A stretch of 27,082 bases of DNA, from contig CAZQWM010000032.1 in the NCBI GenBank assembly GCA_964597035.1, positions 1 to 27,082 on the forward strand, given 5' to 3'. This DNA comes from Fen-1362 sp964597035 (GTDB lineage Bacteria; Planctomycetota; Phycisphaerae; Sedimentisphaerales; Anaerobacaceae). The position numbers and the translations under genes are program-made. The notes beneath the pieces were generated by a model. It had not been told where the DNA came from. It made no database searches and worked only from the letters and a program-made list of their open reading frames with translations. Numbering within the stretch: the first letter of the stretch is position 1; every line of letters begins with the position of its first letter. Shown piece after piece: positions 1 through 6,851 of this stretch.

Positions 1-189
1 GCTTTCTTCGACGTTGTCAAGAAAAATCTTGAAATATATTCAGCGGATTATTCGCAAGTTCTTATATAGGGGGGTACGAGCGAAAATTTTTTGTGTTAAT
101 ACCACAGAAGTGAATATTTGCTACACGCACGGATGACGGTTAAACTTGTCCTGGGTATGGCTTACTAAGTATAAACCGTTGGGTGTAGC

Positions 190-218
190 TTGATTCGGGC
201 GGGGAATTGAGGTATAAG
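190..218 (+). promoter_or_regulatory. Candidate sigma-70-type promoter for the small gene at 280
   Basis: A TTGATT box (190-195) and a TATAAG box (213-218) are separated by 17 bases, which is the usual sigma-70 spacing. Transcription would begin near 225, about 55 bases before the ATG at 280. A weaker alternative with an 18-base spacer is TTGTCC (146-151) with TATAAA (170-175). The rest of 1-279 holds no open frame that I can support. Confidence 0.4.
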
Positions 219-279
219 CAACTCGGCATTTAGCTCACTGCCGAAGGGCTGCTGTTGAAAGGCAATCAGGAAGATAATT

Positions 280-576
280 ATGACCAAACGAGAACTGTCG
301 GACTATCAGAAAAACGTCATATCAAACTACTACGACAATCGCGAGGCCATTATGTTAGCCAAGCTGAGCGAATTAGTCAGCGAGCTTTATATAGCCGAAA
401 CGGACGCCAAACGGGAGCGCCTGTGGCAGCGGGCGGAAAAAGCAATGGCCAATCTGAAAATTCCCGCCTCTATTATCAAACATATAATGAGCAAAAAGGA
501 CGTCCGAATACTCGCCGGCAACCTCAACGACTGGTTCGCAAAGCCGCCTGACGGACGGCAGGCAAGGGCCAGATAA
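280..576 (+). CDS. Small hypothetical protein (98 aa), Lys/Arg/Ala-rich and probably helical
   Basis: I do not recognise a named family. The 98-residue product has no signal peptide, no membrane segment and no cysteine, so it is probably a small cytoplasmic protein. It is rich in charged residues and alanine, with a pattern typical of alpha helices (about residues 5-85), and ends in a basic tail (GRQARAR). The start at ATG 280 is supported by an AGGAAG Shine-Dalgarno sequence (268-273) six bases upstream. An overlapping open frame from about 255 lacks such a site and I regard it as spurious. The gene precedes the pilT-like gene in the same direction, but that gene has its own promoter in the 150-base gap, so shared function is only a possibility. 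The C-terminal motif NLNDWFAKPP gives a search handle. Confidence 0.7.
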   Translation: MTKRELSDYQKNVISNYYDNREAIMLAKLSELVSELYIAETDAKRERLWQRAEKAMANLKIPASIIKHIMSKKDVRILAGNLNDWFAKPPDGRQARAR

Positions 577-667
577 CAGCTAAAAACAAGCCCGAATCGG
601 CAATTTTCGACTTTTGCCGCCCCCTTTTTTAGCCGATATAAAAGCCGCGATAATTAGAGCCGGATTT

Positions 668-696
668 TTGGAAGCAGCCGGACTGAAAGTTATATT
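668..696 (+). promoter_or_regulatory. Sigma-70-type promoter of the pilT-like gene
   Basis: TTGGAA (668-673) and TATATT (691-696) are 17 bases apart. Transcription would start near 703 and leave a short leader of about 30 bases that contains the TAAGGAG ribosome binding site at 719-725. Spacing and position make this a convincing vegetative promoter, although the -35 box matches only four of six consensus bases. Confidence 0.6.
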
Positions 697-732
697 TTGT
701 AATGATAGTTTTGTGATGTAAGGAGTGTGATA

Positions 733-1872
733 ATGACTACGCCTGCCGCAGCGACCGCAAAGGCCGTGTACCATACTGCAAATATGGGTGACCTGAGCAT
801 CGAAGATATGCTCAGCTACTTTGAAGAGCTTGGTACTATGCGCGTTTCGGACCTTCATCTGAAAGTGGGCGCCCCGCCCACATATCGAATCGACGGCGAC
901 CTTCAGAAACTCAAAGGCCCATCGCTGACCACAGAGCTGGCAGAGCAACTCATTTTACCGTTACTGAGCCCAAGCAGCATTGAAAAGCTGCGTGAGCTGC
1001 ACAGCACCGACTGCTCGTACCGAATCGCGTCAACGCACTTCCGCATCAACGTTTTCAAGGAAAACGACGGGATATGCGCGGCCATTCGAGCGTTGTCGGC
1101 GGAGATACCGCCGGTCGAGAGCATCGGTTTTCCAAACGACATCTGGAAGGACATTATAAACCGCAAGCACGGCCTGGTCATCGTAACGGGAATAACAGGC
1201 GCAGGCAAATCGACGACCATCGCCTCTCTGATGAACCGCATCGTCGAAGAGCGTGCCAGCCGAATCATCACCATCGAAGACCCCATCGAATATCTGTTTG
1301 ACCAAAAGCATGCCCTGATTTCTCAGCGGGAGATTGGCAAGGACGTTTATTCATTCATTGACGGGCTTCGCTCGATGCTGCGTGAAGACCCCGACATTAT
1401 CTTCGTCGGCGAGATGCGTGACGCCGAGACAATCGCGATGACACTTATGGCCGCTGAGACCGGACACCTTGTCTTTTCAACTTTGCATACAAGAGACACA
1501 GCAGGGACAATCACGCGTATTCTCGATTACTTCCCGCCCGGCAGGCAAAATGAGGTCCGAAATCAGCTTTCGATGGGGCTGGCTTATATTATCAGCCAGA
1601 AGCTTATACCGAGGATGGACGGCCAGGGCCGAGTAGCGGCTATGGAAATACTCAACAACAACTACGCCATCGCGAACCTCATCCGAACCGGAAAGGTCGA
1701 GCAGATTTACTCGCAGCTCCAGACGAAGACACAGAACCGTCACGATGAGAAGATGGTTACGATGGAGCGTCACCTGGCTTATCTGGTCAAAGAGGAGTTG
1801 CTCGACTTCACCGAAGCCCAGAAATGGGCCAATAACCTCAACACTTTCGCCGAGGCGATGAACTTAGAATAA
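733..1872 (+). CDS. pilT: PilT-type twitching motility / pilus retraction ATPase
   Basis: A secretion ATPase of the PilT/GspE superfamily, 379 residues from ATG 733. PilT hexamers in the cytoplasm hydrolyse ATP to pull type IV pili in. The N-terminal part (about 25-130) has the SDLHLKVGAPP motif of PilT. The ATPase core has the Walker A motif GITGAGKST (about 153-161), the Asp box ITIEDPIEY (about 179-187), the Walker B region REDPDIIFVGEMRD and the His box AETGHLVFSTLHT. A PilT-like AIANLIRTGK segment lies near the C-terminus, similar to the AIRNLIRE motif needed for retraction. ATG 733 is chosen because TAAGGAG (719-725) ends seven bases before it; a GTG at 727 is too close. No pilB, pilC or pilin gene is nearby, so the gene stands alone. 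PilU is a possible alternative name. Confidence 0.93.
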   Translation: MTTPAAATAKAVYHTANMGDLSIEDMLSYFEELGTMRVSDLHLKVGAPPTYRIDGDLQKLKGPSLTTELAEQLILPLLSPSSIEKLRELHSTDCSYRIASTHFRINVFKENDGICAAIRALSAEIPPVESIGFPNDIWKDIINRKHGLVIVTGITGAGKSTTIASLMNRIVEERASRIITIEDPIEYLFDQKHALISQREIGKDVYSFIDGLRSMLREDPDIIFVGEMRDAETIAMTLMAAETGHLVFSTLHTRDTAGTITRILDYFPPGRQNEVRNQLSMGLAYIISQKLIPRMDGQGRVAAMEILNNNYAIANLIRTGKVEQIYSQLQTKTQNRHDEKMVTMERHLAYLVKEELLDFTEAQKWANNLNTFAEAMNLE

Positions 1873-1900
1873 CAACCGGACATCCCTCAGCAATCCCAAG

Positions 1901-1928
1901 CCCCCGGCCGATGAGCCGGGGGTTTTTT
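1901..1928 (+). terminator. Intrinsic terminator after pilT
   Basis: A perfect 8-bp GC-rich stem (1901-1908 with 1915-1922) encloses the six-base loop CGATGA and is followed directly by six T. It lies 29 bases after the pilT stop codon. The T run is only on the + strand side, so it should not stop the convergent operon that ends at 1944. Confidence 0.93.
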
Positions 1929-1943
1929 ATTATACCTCTCCTG

Positions 1944-2483
1944 CTACTTTACCAGCTTCGCTACCTGCTTAAATTGGGGATGGTCGGCGGATTTGAGTAT
2001 TTCGAACAGGGCCATTTCCGTGCTGCTTATCTTCGCTCCCTCGGCGGCAATTCTATCCAGGCCGATATCCCTGTTTGCAGCGGCTCTCGATGAAACGGCG
2101 TCGGCAATTACGTCAACCTCGAAATCCTTTTCTATAAGGTCAACGGCAGTCTGATATACGCACACGTGCGCTTCTATCCCGCATATTAACACCTGTCCGC
2201 GACCCGACTCCTCCAGCTTGCTGTTAAACTCCTCGCACCCGCAGCAACTAAAGCTCGATTTGTTGATCGGCTCAACGCCGGCCAACAACTCCGCTATCTC
2301 CGCCACCGTCGGCCCAAGCGCAGCGGGGACCTGCTGGCACCAAAATATGGGGATATCGAGAATTTTGGCCGCCTGAATGAGTATGCGGATATTTTTGAAC
2401 AAAGTTTCTTTGTCGTGCATCAGGCCGGCGAGTTTGCCCTGAACATCGACGACAACCAGGCAGCAATCCTTTTCTTCGAGCAT
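1944..2483 (-). CDS. Isochorismatase-family cysteine hydrolase
   Basis: A 179-residue hydrolase of the isochorismatase/nicotinamidase fold, probably cytoplasmic. The expected catalytic triad can be seen: Asp13 in VVDVQGKL, Lys75 in NKSSFSCCG and Cys108 in GIEAHVCVYQT. The length and the GIEAHVC motif fit the small YcaC/ISOC1-like branch, whose substrates are mostly unknown, so I give no specific reaction. It is the last gene of an operon with the anti-sigma factor, whose stop codon lies 26 bases upstream of this start. No strong Shine-Dalgarno site precedes the ATG, so it may depend on translation from the gene upstream. A hydrolase behind a sigma/anti-sigma pair may be a regulon member or merely a passenger. 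Confidence 0.88.
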   Translation of the reverse strand: MLEEKDCCLVVVDVQGKLAGLMHDKETLFKNIRILIQAAKILDIPIFWCQQVPAALGPTVAEIAELLAGVEPINKSSFSCCGCEEFNSKLEESGRGQVLICGIEAHVCVYQTAVDLIEKDFEVDVIADAVSSRAAANRDIGLDRIAAEGAKISSTEMALFEILKSADHPQFKQVAKLVK

Positions 2484-2509
2484 CTCTGTAAAGCAGCTAT
2501 AGGCGGTTG

Positions 2510-3523
2510 TTAGTTTTTCCGGCTTATCACAACAGCCAAATCAACGCGGACCTGCTGCGACTCATCCGCGCCTTGCTCTATGGTTTTTTTCTCGCCTGAG
2601 GTCAGGACGGGTTTGGGGATGGCGGGCATTTCCAGGTAGTCGCCTTCGGCCAGCGCCAGCATGCGCCTTGCCGGCAAATTTTGCTGCAGACTGTTTATCA
2701 CCGCAAAATCTTTCGCCAGTTGCCTGCGTTGCTCCGGCGTCCGCTGATTTGCAATCTCGGTAATCTGCTCCGGCTGAACCGTCTCGACAGCTACATACTC
2801 CCTTATATTCCCGGCGTGCACAAACAGCGTAGCCGAATCAAATCTGGCCCATACGGCCGACAAGTCATTCACCAGTGTCTCGAGGGCGCTTCTACTGCAA
2901 AGCACCCTGTAGGTGCTTCGTCCTGTCTGCTCTTTTGTCGCCTCATATCGCAGCGAGGGGTTCTCATCCAGAAGCTTGTTCACAAAAGCATCGACCCCTG
3001 TAAAGTCCGAAGTCTTTAATTGCAGGGAGTAGAACTGCACTCCAGCCGGCCCCGTGGTGTCCCCGACTGGCATGGCCGTCTCGCGGGCAATTACCGCCGG
3101 CTTCACCGCCGGCTGCGGCTGCGAAACAACATATCGGCCGCCCTCGCCCTGCGGTCCCGCAATCCTGTATATTACCGCCCCGAGCAATCCGAACAGCCCT
3201 ATCAATACCGCGGCAGCCAGTGCGTGACGGGCAAACAGATGCCGCTTGCCTCGCTGCCGGTCGATATGACCGAGTCTCGCCTTTTCACCGGCACTGCTGT
3301 CCTGCACGAGTTGCCTGATTGCCGAAACCACTTCCGCCGGCGGCTCGGCAGGCGGCAAAGCCGAAACCAGCGTTTTGCACTGCTGGAGCTCGCTCAGCCG
3401 GCGTGCAACCGCCTCGTCCTGGTCTATAAGCCGCTGCACCTGCTCCTGTTGCTCGGACGAAAGCTCATCATCGAGGTAACAGTTCAGCAATTCCTCTGTT
3501 TTAGAATCCTGCTCGAAACTCAT
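2510..3523 (-). CDS. Membrane-anchored anti-sigma factor (zinc-less type)
   Basis: A 337-residue predicted regulator of the adjacent ECF sigma factor. The N-terminal cytoplasmic part (about 1-75) has the pattern of an anti-sigma domain, with NCYLDDELSSEQ followed by an acidic helix, but lacks the His-x3-Cys-x2-Cys zinc motif of the classic ZAS type. One clear transmembrane helix spans about residues 101-120, after a basic stretch (RQRGKRHLFARH). The C-terminal roughly 215 residues would be outside the cytoplasm and may sense or bind something; I recognise no named domain there. The start codon overlaps the sigma stop as ATGA (3520-3523), a strong sign of translational coupling and a fixed sigma:anti-sigma ratio. 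The role is inferred from fold pattern and position. Confidence 0.8.
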   Translation of the reverse strand: MSFEQDSKTEELLNCYLDDELSSEQQEQVQRLIDQDEAVARRLSELQQCKTLVSALPPAEPPAEVVSAIRQLVQDSSAGEKARLGHIDRQRGKRHLFARHALAAAVLIGLFGLLGAVIYRIAGPQGEGGRYVVSQPQPAVKPAVIARETAMPVGDTTGPAGVQFYSLQLKTSDFTGVDAFVNKLLDENPSLRYEATKEQTGRSTYRVLCSRSALETLVNDLSAVWARFDSATLFVHAGNIREYVAVETVQPEQITEIANQRTPEQRRQLAKDFAVINSLQQNLPARRMLALAEGDYLEMPAIPKPVLTSGEKKTIEQGADESQQVRVDLAVVISRKN

Positions 3524-4119
3524 AAGGCCTCCAGAATCTGCCTTAACGCGGACCTGGCCCGGCTGAGCCGGCTTTTGACCGTCCCAAGCTCGACGCCAGT
3601 AACCTCCGCAATCTGTGCGTAATCCATACCTTCGATATCCCGCAGCACAATTACCGTCCTTTGGTCATTTTCGAGTTTGCCGAGTGCCTTTTGAACAAGC
3701 TCGCATAGTTCCCTGTTTTCCGCAACCTGGTCCGGCTGCGGGGTTTTTTCATCCCTGAGCACCGACGCTAATGTTTTACTTGCCTTTTCGTCCGCTGCGT
3801 CAGCTGGCGTGTCCAGCGATGAAAAACCGAGCGCTGATTTTCTCTTGTAATAGTTCAGCGCCAGATTCACCGCTATCCGAAACGCCCAGGTGTAAAACCT
3901 GCTGCGACGCTCAAAACCTGCGATATTCTCTATTATTTTGACAAACGTCTCCTGAGTTAGTTCCGCGGCATCGTCGGGATTTGCGCATATCTTCAATATA
4001 ACGTTGTATATCCGCCCCTGGTATTTGGCCAATAGGCGCTGGCCCGCATCGCTCTGGCCACGACGCCAATTCTCTATTAAAAGCTCGTCTTCTGCGTTTA
4101 TATGCTGCCTTTGTACCAT
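3520..4119 (-). CDS. ECF-family RNA polymerase sigma factor (RpoE-like)
   Basis: A 199-residue sigma-70 factor of the extracytoplasmic function group, which directs RNA polymerase to a small stress or envelope regulon. Region 2 (about 26-94) has the core-binding and -10 reading segment DDAAELTQETFVKI and the helix with TWAFRIAVNLALNYYKR. Region 4 (about 143-195) has the helix-turn-helix for the -35 box, including LRDIEGMDYAQIAEVTGV and GTVKSRLSRAR. An acidic/Thr linker of about 45 residues joins them, and regions 1 and 3 are absent, as expected. The start has a modest AAGG site eight bases upstream. It is the first gene of a three-gene operon with its anti-sigma factor. The 100-base gap upstream (4120-4219) is where an autoregulated promoter would be expected, but I cannot define its boxes. 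Confidence 0.95.
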   Translation of the reverse strand: MVQRQHINAEDELLIENWRRGQSDAGQRLLAKYQGRIYNVILKICANPDDAAELTQETFVKIIENIAGFERRSRFYTWAFRIAVNLALNYYKRKSALGFSSLDTPADAADEKASKTLASVLRDEKTPQPDQVAENRELCELVQKALGKLENDQRTVIVLRDIEGMDYAQIAEVTGVELGTVKSRLSRARSALRQILEAL

Positions 4120-4219
4120 TACGATGGCCTTATTATAGGACTATGCCCATACTAAAACATACTAAGCCCCGATTTATCCGGGCTTGTCAATGTCGTTTAC
4201 CCTGTGGTATGCCTTAACC

Positions 4220-5296
4220 CTATATCGGCAAACGACCGCCGCCAACACCCCCGCTGAGCATAATATATCCCCCCTCCGTCACTAATATATCGTCTTCGAG
4301 CCGAACCCCCAGCTTACCCGGGATATACACCGCCGGCTCGATTGTAATCACGTCTCCCGCCTGCAATTTCCCTTCTGCCTTGTCCGAGACAACGGGCAGC
4401 TCATGCACCTCCAGCCCCAGCCCGTGACCGGTGCCGTGGCCGTAAACCGGCAGGGCACTATCTCGTATAGCCTCTCTTGCGGCCGAATCAATCCTCTTTA
4501 TTTCAACACCCGCTTTAATCATTTTCAGTGCCGCCTCCCTCGCCCGCTCTACGGCTTCATAGACCTCACCGAACAACCTGCCCGGCCTACCCACAGCAAA
4601 GCACTTCGTTACGTCGCAGCAATATCCTTTGTACCGGACGCCGAAATCTATCAGAACGGTATCGTTTTTCTTAAGCTTTCTCGTCCCCGGCCGATGATGC
4701 GGCCGAGACGCATTACCGCCGAAGGCCACTATTGTCTCAAAGCTGCTCCGGCCGCCCAGCTTGCGAATCTCAAAATCTACAACACCCGCCAGCTCATTTT
4801 CCGTCATCCCCGACCGTACCCGACGCCGCACTCTCTCAAACACGCGGCCGGCAATTTCCCCGGCTGTGCGAATCGCCCGCACCTCTGCCTTGTCCTTCGT
4901 GCGCCGAACTGTCTCCACAATCGCCCCGACCGCCTTGACCCGACACTTCAAATGTTTCTTCAATCTCTCAAATGCCGCCACGGATGTCGACTTCTCAATC
5001 CCTGCCATTTTTACTTTGCGCTGCCTGCTCACTACGTCCGCGACTGCCTTTGCCATACCTGCCTTTCGCTCGATTATCCTGCATCCCTGACATTCCTGCC
5101 CTGACTGCTCGGTGTATCTGCTGTCGGTGACAAGCGCCGCCGTCCTGTGAAAAACCACCGCCCAACTGTCGTCGCCGGTAAAACCGGTTATATATGTGAC
5201 GTTAGCCGGCTTTGTCACGACAAGGCAATCCACCTTCAACCGCCGCATCTGCTGGCGAATACGTCTTAGACGAACTCCGGTAATTTTTACGTCCAT
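4220..5296 (-). CDS. pepP: M24 family metallopeptidase, Xaa-Pro aminopeptidase-like
   Basis: A 358-residue cytoplasmic aminopeptidase of the pita-bread fold, which removes N-terminal residues next to proline. The N-terminal creatinase-like domain covers about 1-130. The catalytic domain has all five dinuclear metal ligands: Asp217 (VLIDFGV), Asp228 (CCDVTKCF), His291 (GHGTGHGLG), Glu320 (ITIEPAVY) and Glu334 (RLEDDIL). The substrate-binding His200/His201 region (SRPHHRPG) is also present. The length matches the short PepQ/YqhT type, so the symbol pepP is used loosely. The start has AGAGG/AGG-like sites within 14 bases. Spacing of 100 bases from the sigma gene downstream suggests separate transcription. 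A 9-bp inverted repeat lies about 34 bases upstream of the start. Confidence 0.93.
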   Translation of the reverse strand: MDVKITGVRLRRIRQQMRRLKVDCLVVTKPANVTYITGFTGDDSWAVVFHRTAALVTDSRYTEQSGQECQGCRIIERKAGMAKAVADVVSRQRKVKMAGIEKSTSVAAFERLKKHLKCRVKAVGAIVETVRRTKDKAEVRAIRTAGEIAGRVFERVRRRVRSGMTENELAGVVDFEIRKLGGRSSFETIVAFGGNASRPHHRPGTRKLKKNDTVLIDFGVRYKGYCCDVTKCFAVGRPGRLFGEVYEAVERAREAALKMIKAGVEIKRIDSAAREAIRDSALPVYGHGTGHGLGLEVHELPVVSDKAEGKLQAGDVITIEPAVYIPGKLGVRLEDDILVTEGGYIMLSGGVGGGRLPI

Positions 5297-5329
5297 ATTG
5301 CCTGACCTCTTAAATCACCAATCGGCTGA

Positions 5330-5361
5330 TTTGTCGCACAGATAACACTCCCTGCGACAAA
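5330..5361. repeat. 9-bp perfect inverted repeat between divergent genes
   Basis: TTTGTCGCA (5330-5338) and TGCGACAAA (5353-5361) are perfect inverted copies separated by 14 bases. The repeat lies upstream of the M24 peptidase gene (- strand) and 25 bases before the -35 box of the + strand promoter at 5387. It could be an operator for a dimeric regulator or a hairpin in the peptidase mRNA leader. No T run follows on either side that would make it a terminator. Confidence 0.5.
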
Positions 5362-5386
5362 AATAAAGATTTTTTCCATCACCGAT

Positions 5387-5415
5387 TTGGCGACTCGCAA
5401 TACTTTTACTATATT
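5387..5415 (+). promoter_or_regulatory. Sigma-70-type promoter for the structured leader of the rhomboid gene
   Basis: TTGGCG (5387-5392) and TATATT (5410-5415) are separated by exactly 17 bases. The predicted start near 5422 sits immediately before the structured region 5431-5559. There is no other + strand gene for it to serve except the candidate RNA and the rhomboid gene at 5637. Confidence 0.55.
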
Positions 5416-5421
5416 TTGTTT

Positions 5422-5559
5422 GATAGCAGCGATTCGGCTGGGGGGAAAAGCCGGTTAAATATAGAACGTTTCGCCTCACTGCCAGATGAGGCAAATAAGT
5501 ACCTGTTGCCAATGAAATATCCACCTCTGAACAGGACGGCGCAAGTCGTCCTTTTTTTT
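5422..5559 (+). ncRNA. Candidate cis-regulatory RNA (attenuator or riboswitch-like leader) or small RNA
   Basis: This stretch of about 138 bases, between a promoter and an intrinsic terminator, can form a chain of pairings that exclude one another. They are CGGCT/AGCCG (5435-5439/5449-5453), GCCTCA/TGAGGC (5473-5478/5487-5492), GGCAA/TTGCC (5490-5494/5506-5510), CCTGTT/AACAGG (5502-5507/5530-5535) and the terminator stem (5533-5540/5545-5552). The AACAGG strand shares bases 5533-5535 with the terminator, which is the layout of an antiterminator. It has no convincing leader peptide. I could not match it to any riboswitch class I know; a partial likeness to cobalamin elements failed on inspection. 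It may equally be a free small RNA. The remainder of the 340-base gene-free stretch is the inverted repeat, the promoter and 77 bases of leader. Confidence 0.45.
5533..5559 (+). terminator. Intrinsic terminator in the rhomboid leader
   Basis: An 8-bp stem with one G-U pair (5533-5540 with 5545-5552) is capped by a GCAA tetraloop of the stable GNRA type, and a run of eight T (5552-5559) follows. It lies 77 bases before the rhomboid start codon and after no gene, so it must end a short RNA or regulate readthrough. Confidence 0.85.
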
Positions 5560-5636
5560 ATGCCTTGCCCGCACGCGCACCAGCCATTAGAATGCTCACT
5601 TTCGGACCCGAATATCAAAGGTGAGATGATTCCGAT

Positions 5637-6812
5637 ATGATTTTGCCCATTCGCACAAGCATCAGACCCGCCAGAACATCATACGCCAACTACGCTCTCA
5701 TAACCCTCAACATCGTAGTATTTGTCATAACCGCCTGGCCCCAGAAAAGCCACAATCCCGAAGCCGTTCGAGCTGCTCAGCAGTGGCTCGAACACCTTAT
5801 GCTCACCCCCGCTCGGCCACATCTCTGGCAGTTCATAACATACGCCTTTCTCCACGGCGGCCTGCTGCACATCTTCGGCAATATGTTCTTCTTGTATATC
5901 TTCGGCAACAATGTAAACGACAAGCTCGGCACCTTCGGCTACCTTTGCTTCTATCTCGCAGGAGCCGTCTTTAGCGGCGTTGGACACACGCTCGTAAGCC
6001 AAACACCCGTAATAGGCGCAAGCGGTGCCGTCGCCGCCGTCACCGGTGCATATCTTGTCCTGTTCCCACAGACCCTCATCACCGTCGTATACTGGTTCTA
6101 CATCATCGGAGCATGGGATATCCCCGCCATATACTTCATAGCCCTGAAGATGATTATCATTGACAACGTAATCGCCCGATACACTCAGCACGTCGCCTAT
6201 GACGCCCACCTCGCCGGCTACGCTTTCGGAATCCTCGCAACTTTGCTTCTCCTCGCCACAGGATTGCTTTCCTCCTCGCACTTCGACCTCTGGGCGATGC
6301 TTAAACAGGCCAACCGCCGACGCAGATATCGCGACGCAGTCTCTACCGGCTACGACCCATACACAGGACTCGGCGCAAAAAGAGTAAAGGCAAAAGAGGT
6401 AAAGAACGCAAACGCGAAACCGGAAGACCCCCGAATCGCCCGGCTTCGCAGCGAAATCGCCGAGCGAATCTACCAGCGAAACCTCCAGGCCGCCGCCGAG
6501 TTGTATTTAGAACTGCTCAAGCTCGACAGTGAACAAATCGTTTCCCGCCAGCACCTCCTGGACATAGCAAACCAGCTCGCCAGCGAGGGCCGGCACGAAC
6601 AGGCCGCTCTCGTCTATGAAAGATTCCTCGCCCACTACGCCAACTACGAATACGTCGAGCAGGTGGAGCTGATGCTCGGCTTAATTTACGCCCGCTATCT
6701 CGATAAGCCACAGCTTGCCTTAAAGCACCTCACGATTGCCGAGCAGAAACTCTCCAACGCGGACCAGTTACAGATGTGCCGCGATGAAATCAAGAAACTG
6801 CAGGAACGTTGA
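5637..6812 (+). CDS. Rhomboid-family intramembrane serine protease with TPR-like C-terminal tail
   Basis: A 391-residue integral membrane protease that cleaves substrates inside the membrane. Residues about 15-215 form the rhomboid core: HGGLLHIFGNMFF (His73, His78, Asn82 oxyanion region), the nucleophile Ser129 in VIGASGA and the partner His191 in YDAHLAGYAFG. The loop with WPQKSHNPEAV and the helix around LEHLMLTP precede the core motifs. After about residue 215 a basic stretch (KQANRRRRYRDA) leads to a soluble helical region (about 265-391) with TPR-like helix pairs, such as RNLQAAAELYLELLKLD and GRHEQAALVYERFLAHY. The start ATG 5637 follows AAAGGTGAG at a wide spacing of about 11 bases. 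A four-codon frame (5626-5640) overlaps this start as ATGA and could couple translation. A structured leader with a terminator precedes the gene. Its substrate is unknown. Confidence 0.92.
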   Translation: MILPIRTSIRPARTSYANYALITLNIVVFVITAWPQKSHNPEAVRAAQQWLEHLMLTPARPHLWQFITYAFLHGGLLHIFGNMFFLYIFGNNVNDKLGTFGYLCFYLAGAVFSGVGHTLVSQTPVIGASGAVAAVTGAYLVLFPQTLITVVYWFYIIGAWDIPAIYFIALKMIIIDNVIARYTQHVAYDAHLAGYAFGILATLLLLATGLLSSSHFDLWAMLKQANRRRRYRDAVSTGYDPYTGLGAKRVKAKEVKNANAKPEDPRIARLRSEIAERIYQRNLQAAAELYLELLKLDSEQIVSRQHLLDIANQLASEGRHEQAALVYERFLAHYANYEYVEQVELMLGLIYARYLDKPQLALKHLTIAEQKLSNADQLQMCRDEIKKLQER

Positions 6813-6851
6813 AATTGTCCCCCATACTCAATCTTATTGATATGCAGCAAA

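Noticed and set aside
255..551. A second open frame overlapping the small gene at 280
   Set aside because: Its composition is Gln/Arg/Gly-rich and its start lacks a ribosome binding site, while the frame at 280 has AGGAAG and a natural composition.
3020..3622. Open frame of about 200 codons opposite the anti-sigma and sigma genes
   Set aside because: It is antisense to two well-supported genes and its Arg/Leu-rich composition is typical of a mirror frame.
4132..4137. TATAAT on the - strand just before the ECF sigma gene
   Set aside because: The start it predicts would lie after the Shine-Dalgarno-like AAGG, and no -35 box is found 16-18 bases upstream.
4163..4184. Inverted repeat AAGCCC...GGGCTT between the M24 peptidase and the sigma gene
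   Set aside because: It might be a weak terminator for the peptidase gene, but no clear T run follows on the - strand, so I did not list it.
5440..5510. GGGGAAAAGCCGG, CACTG and ACCTG segments resembling a cobalamin riboswitch
   Set aside because: The helix that should enclose GGGAA...CCC cannot form and the order and spacing of the boxes do not fit; it is kept as an unassigned leader RNA.
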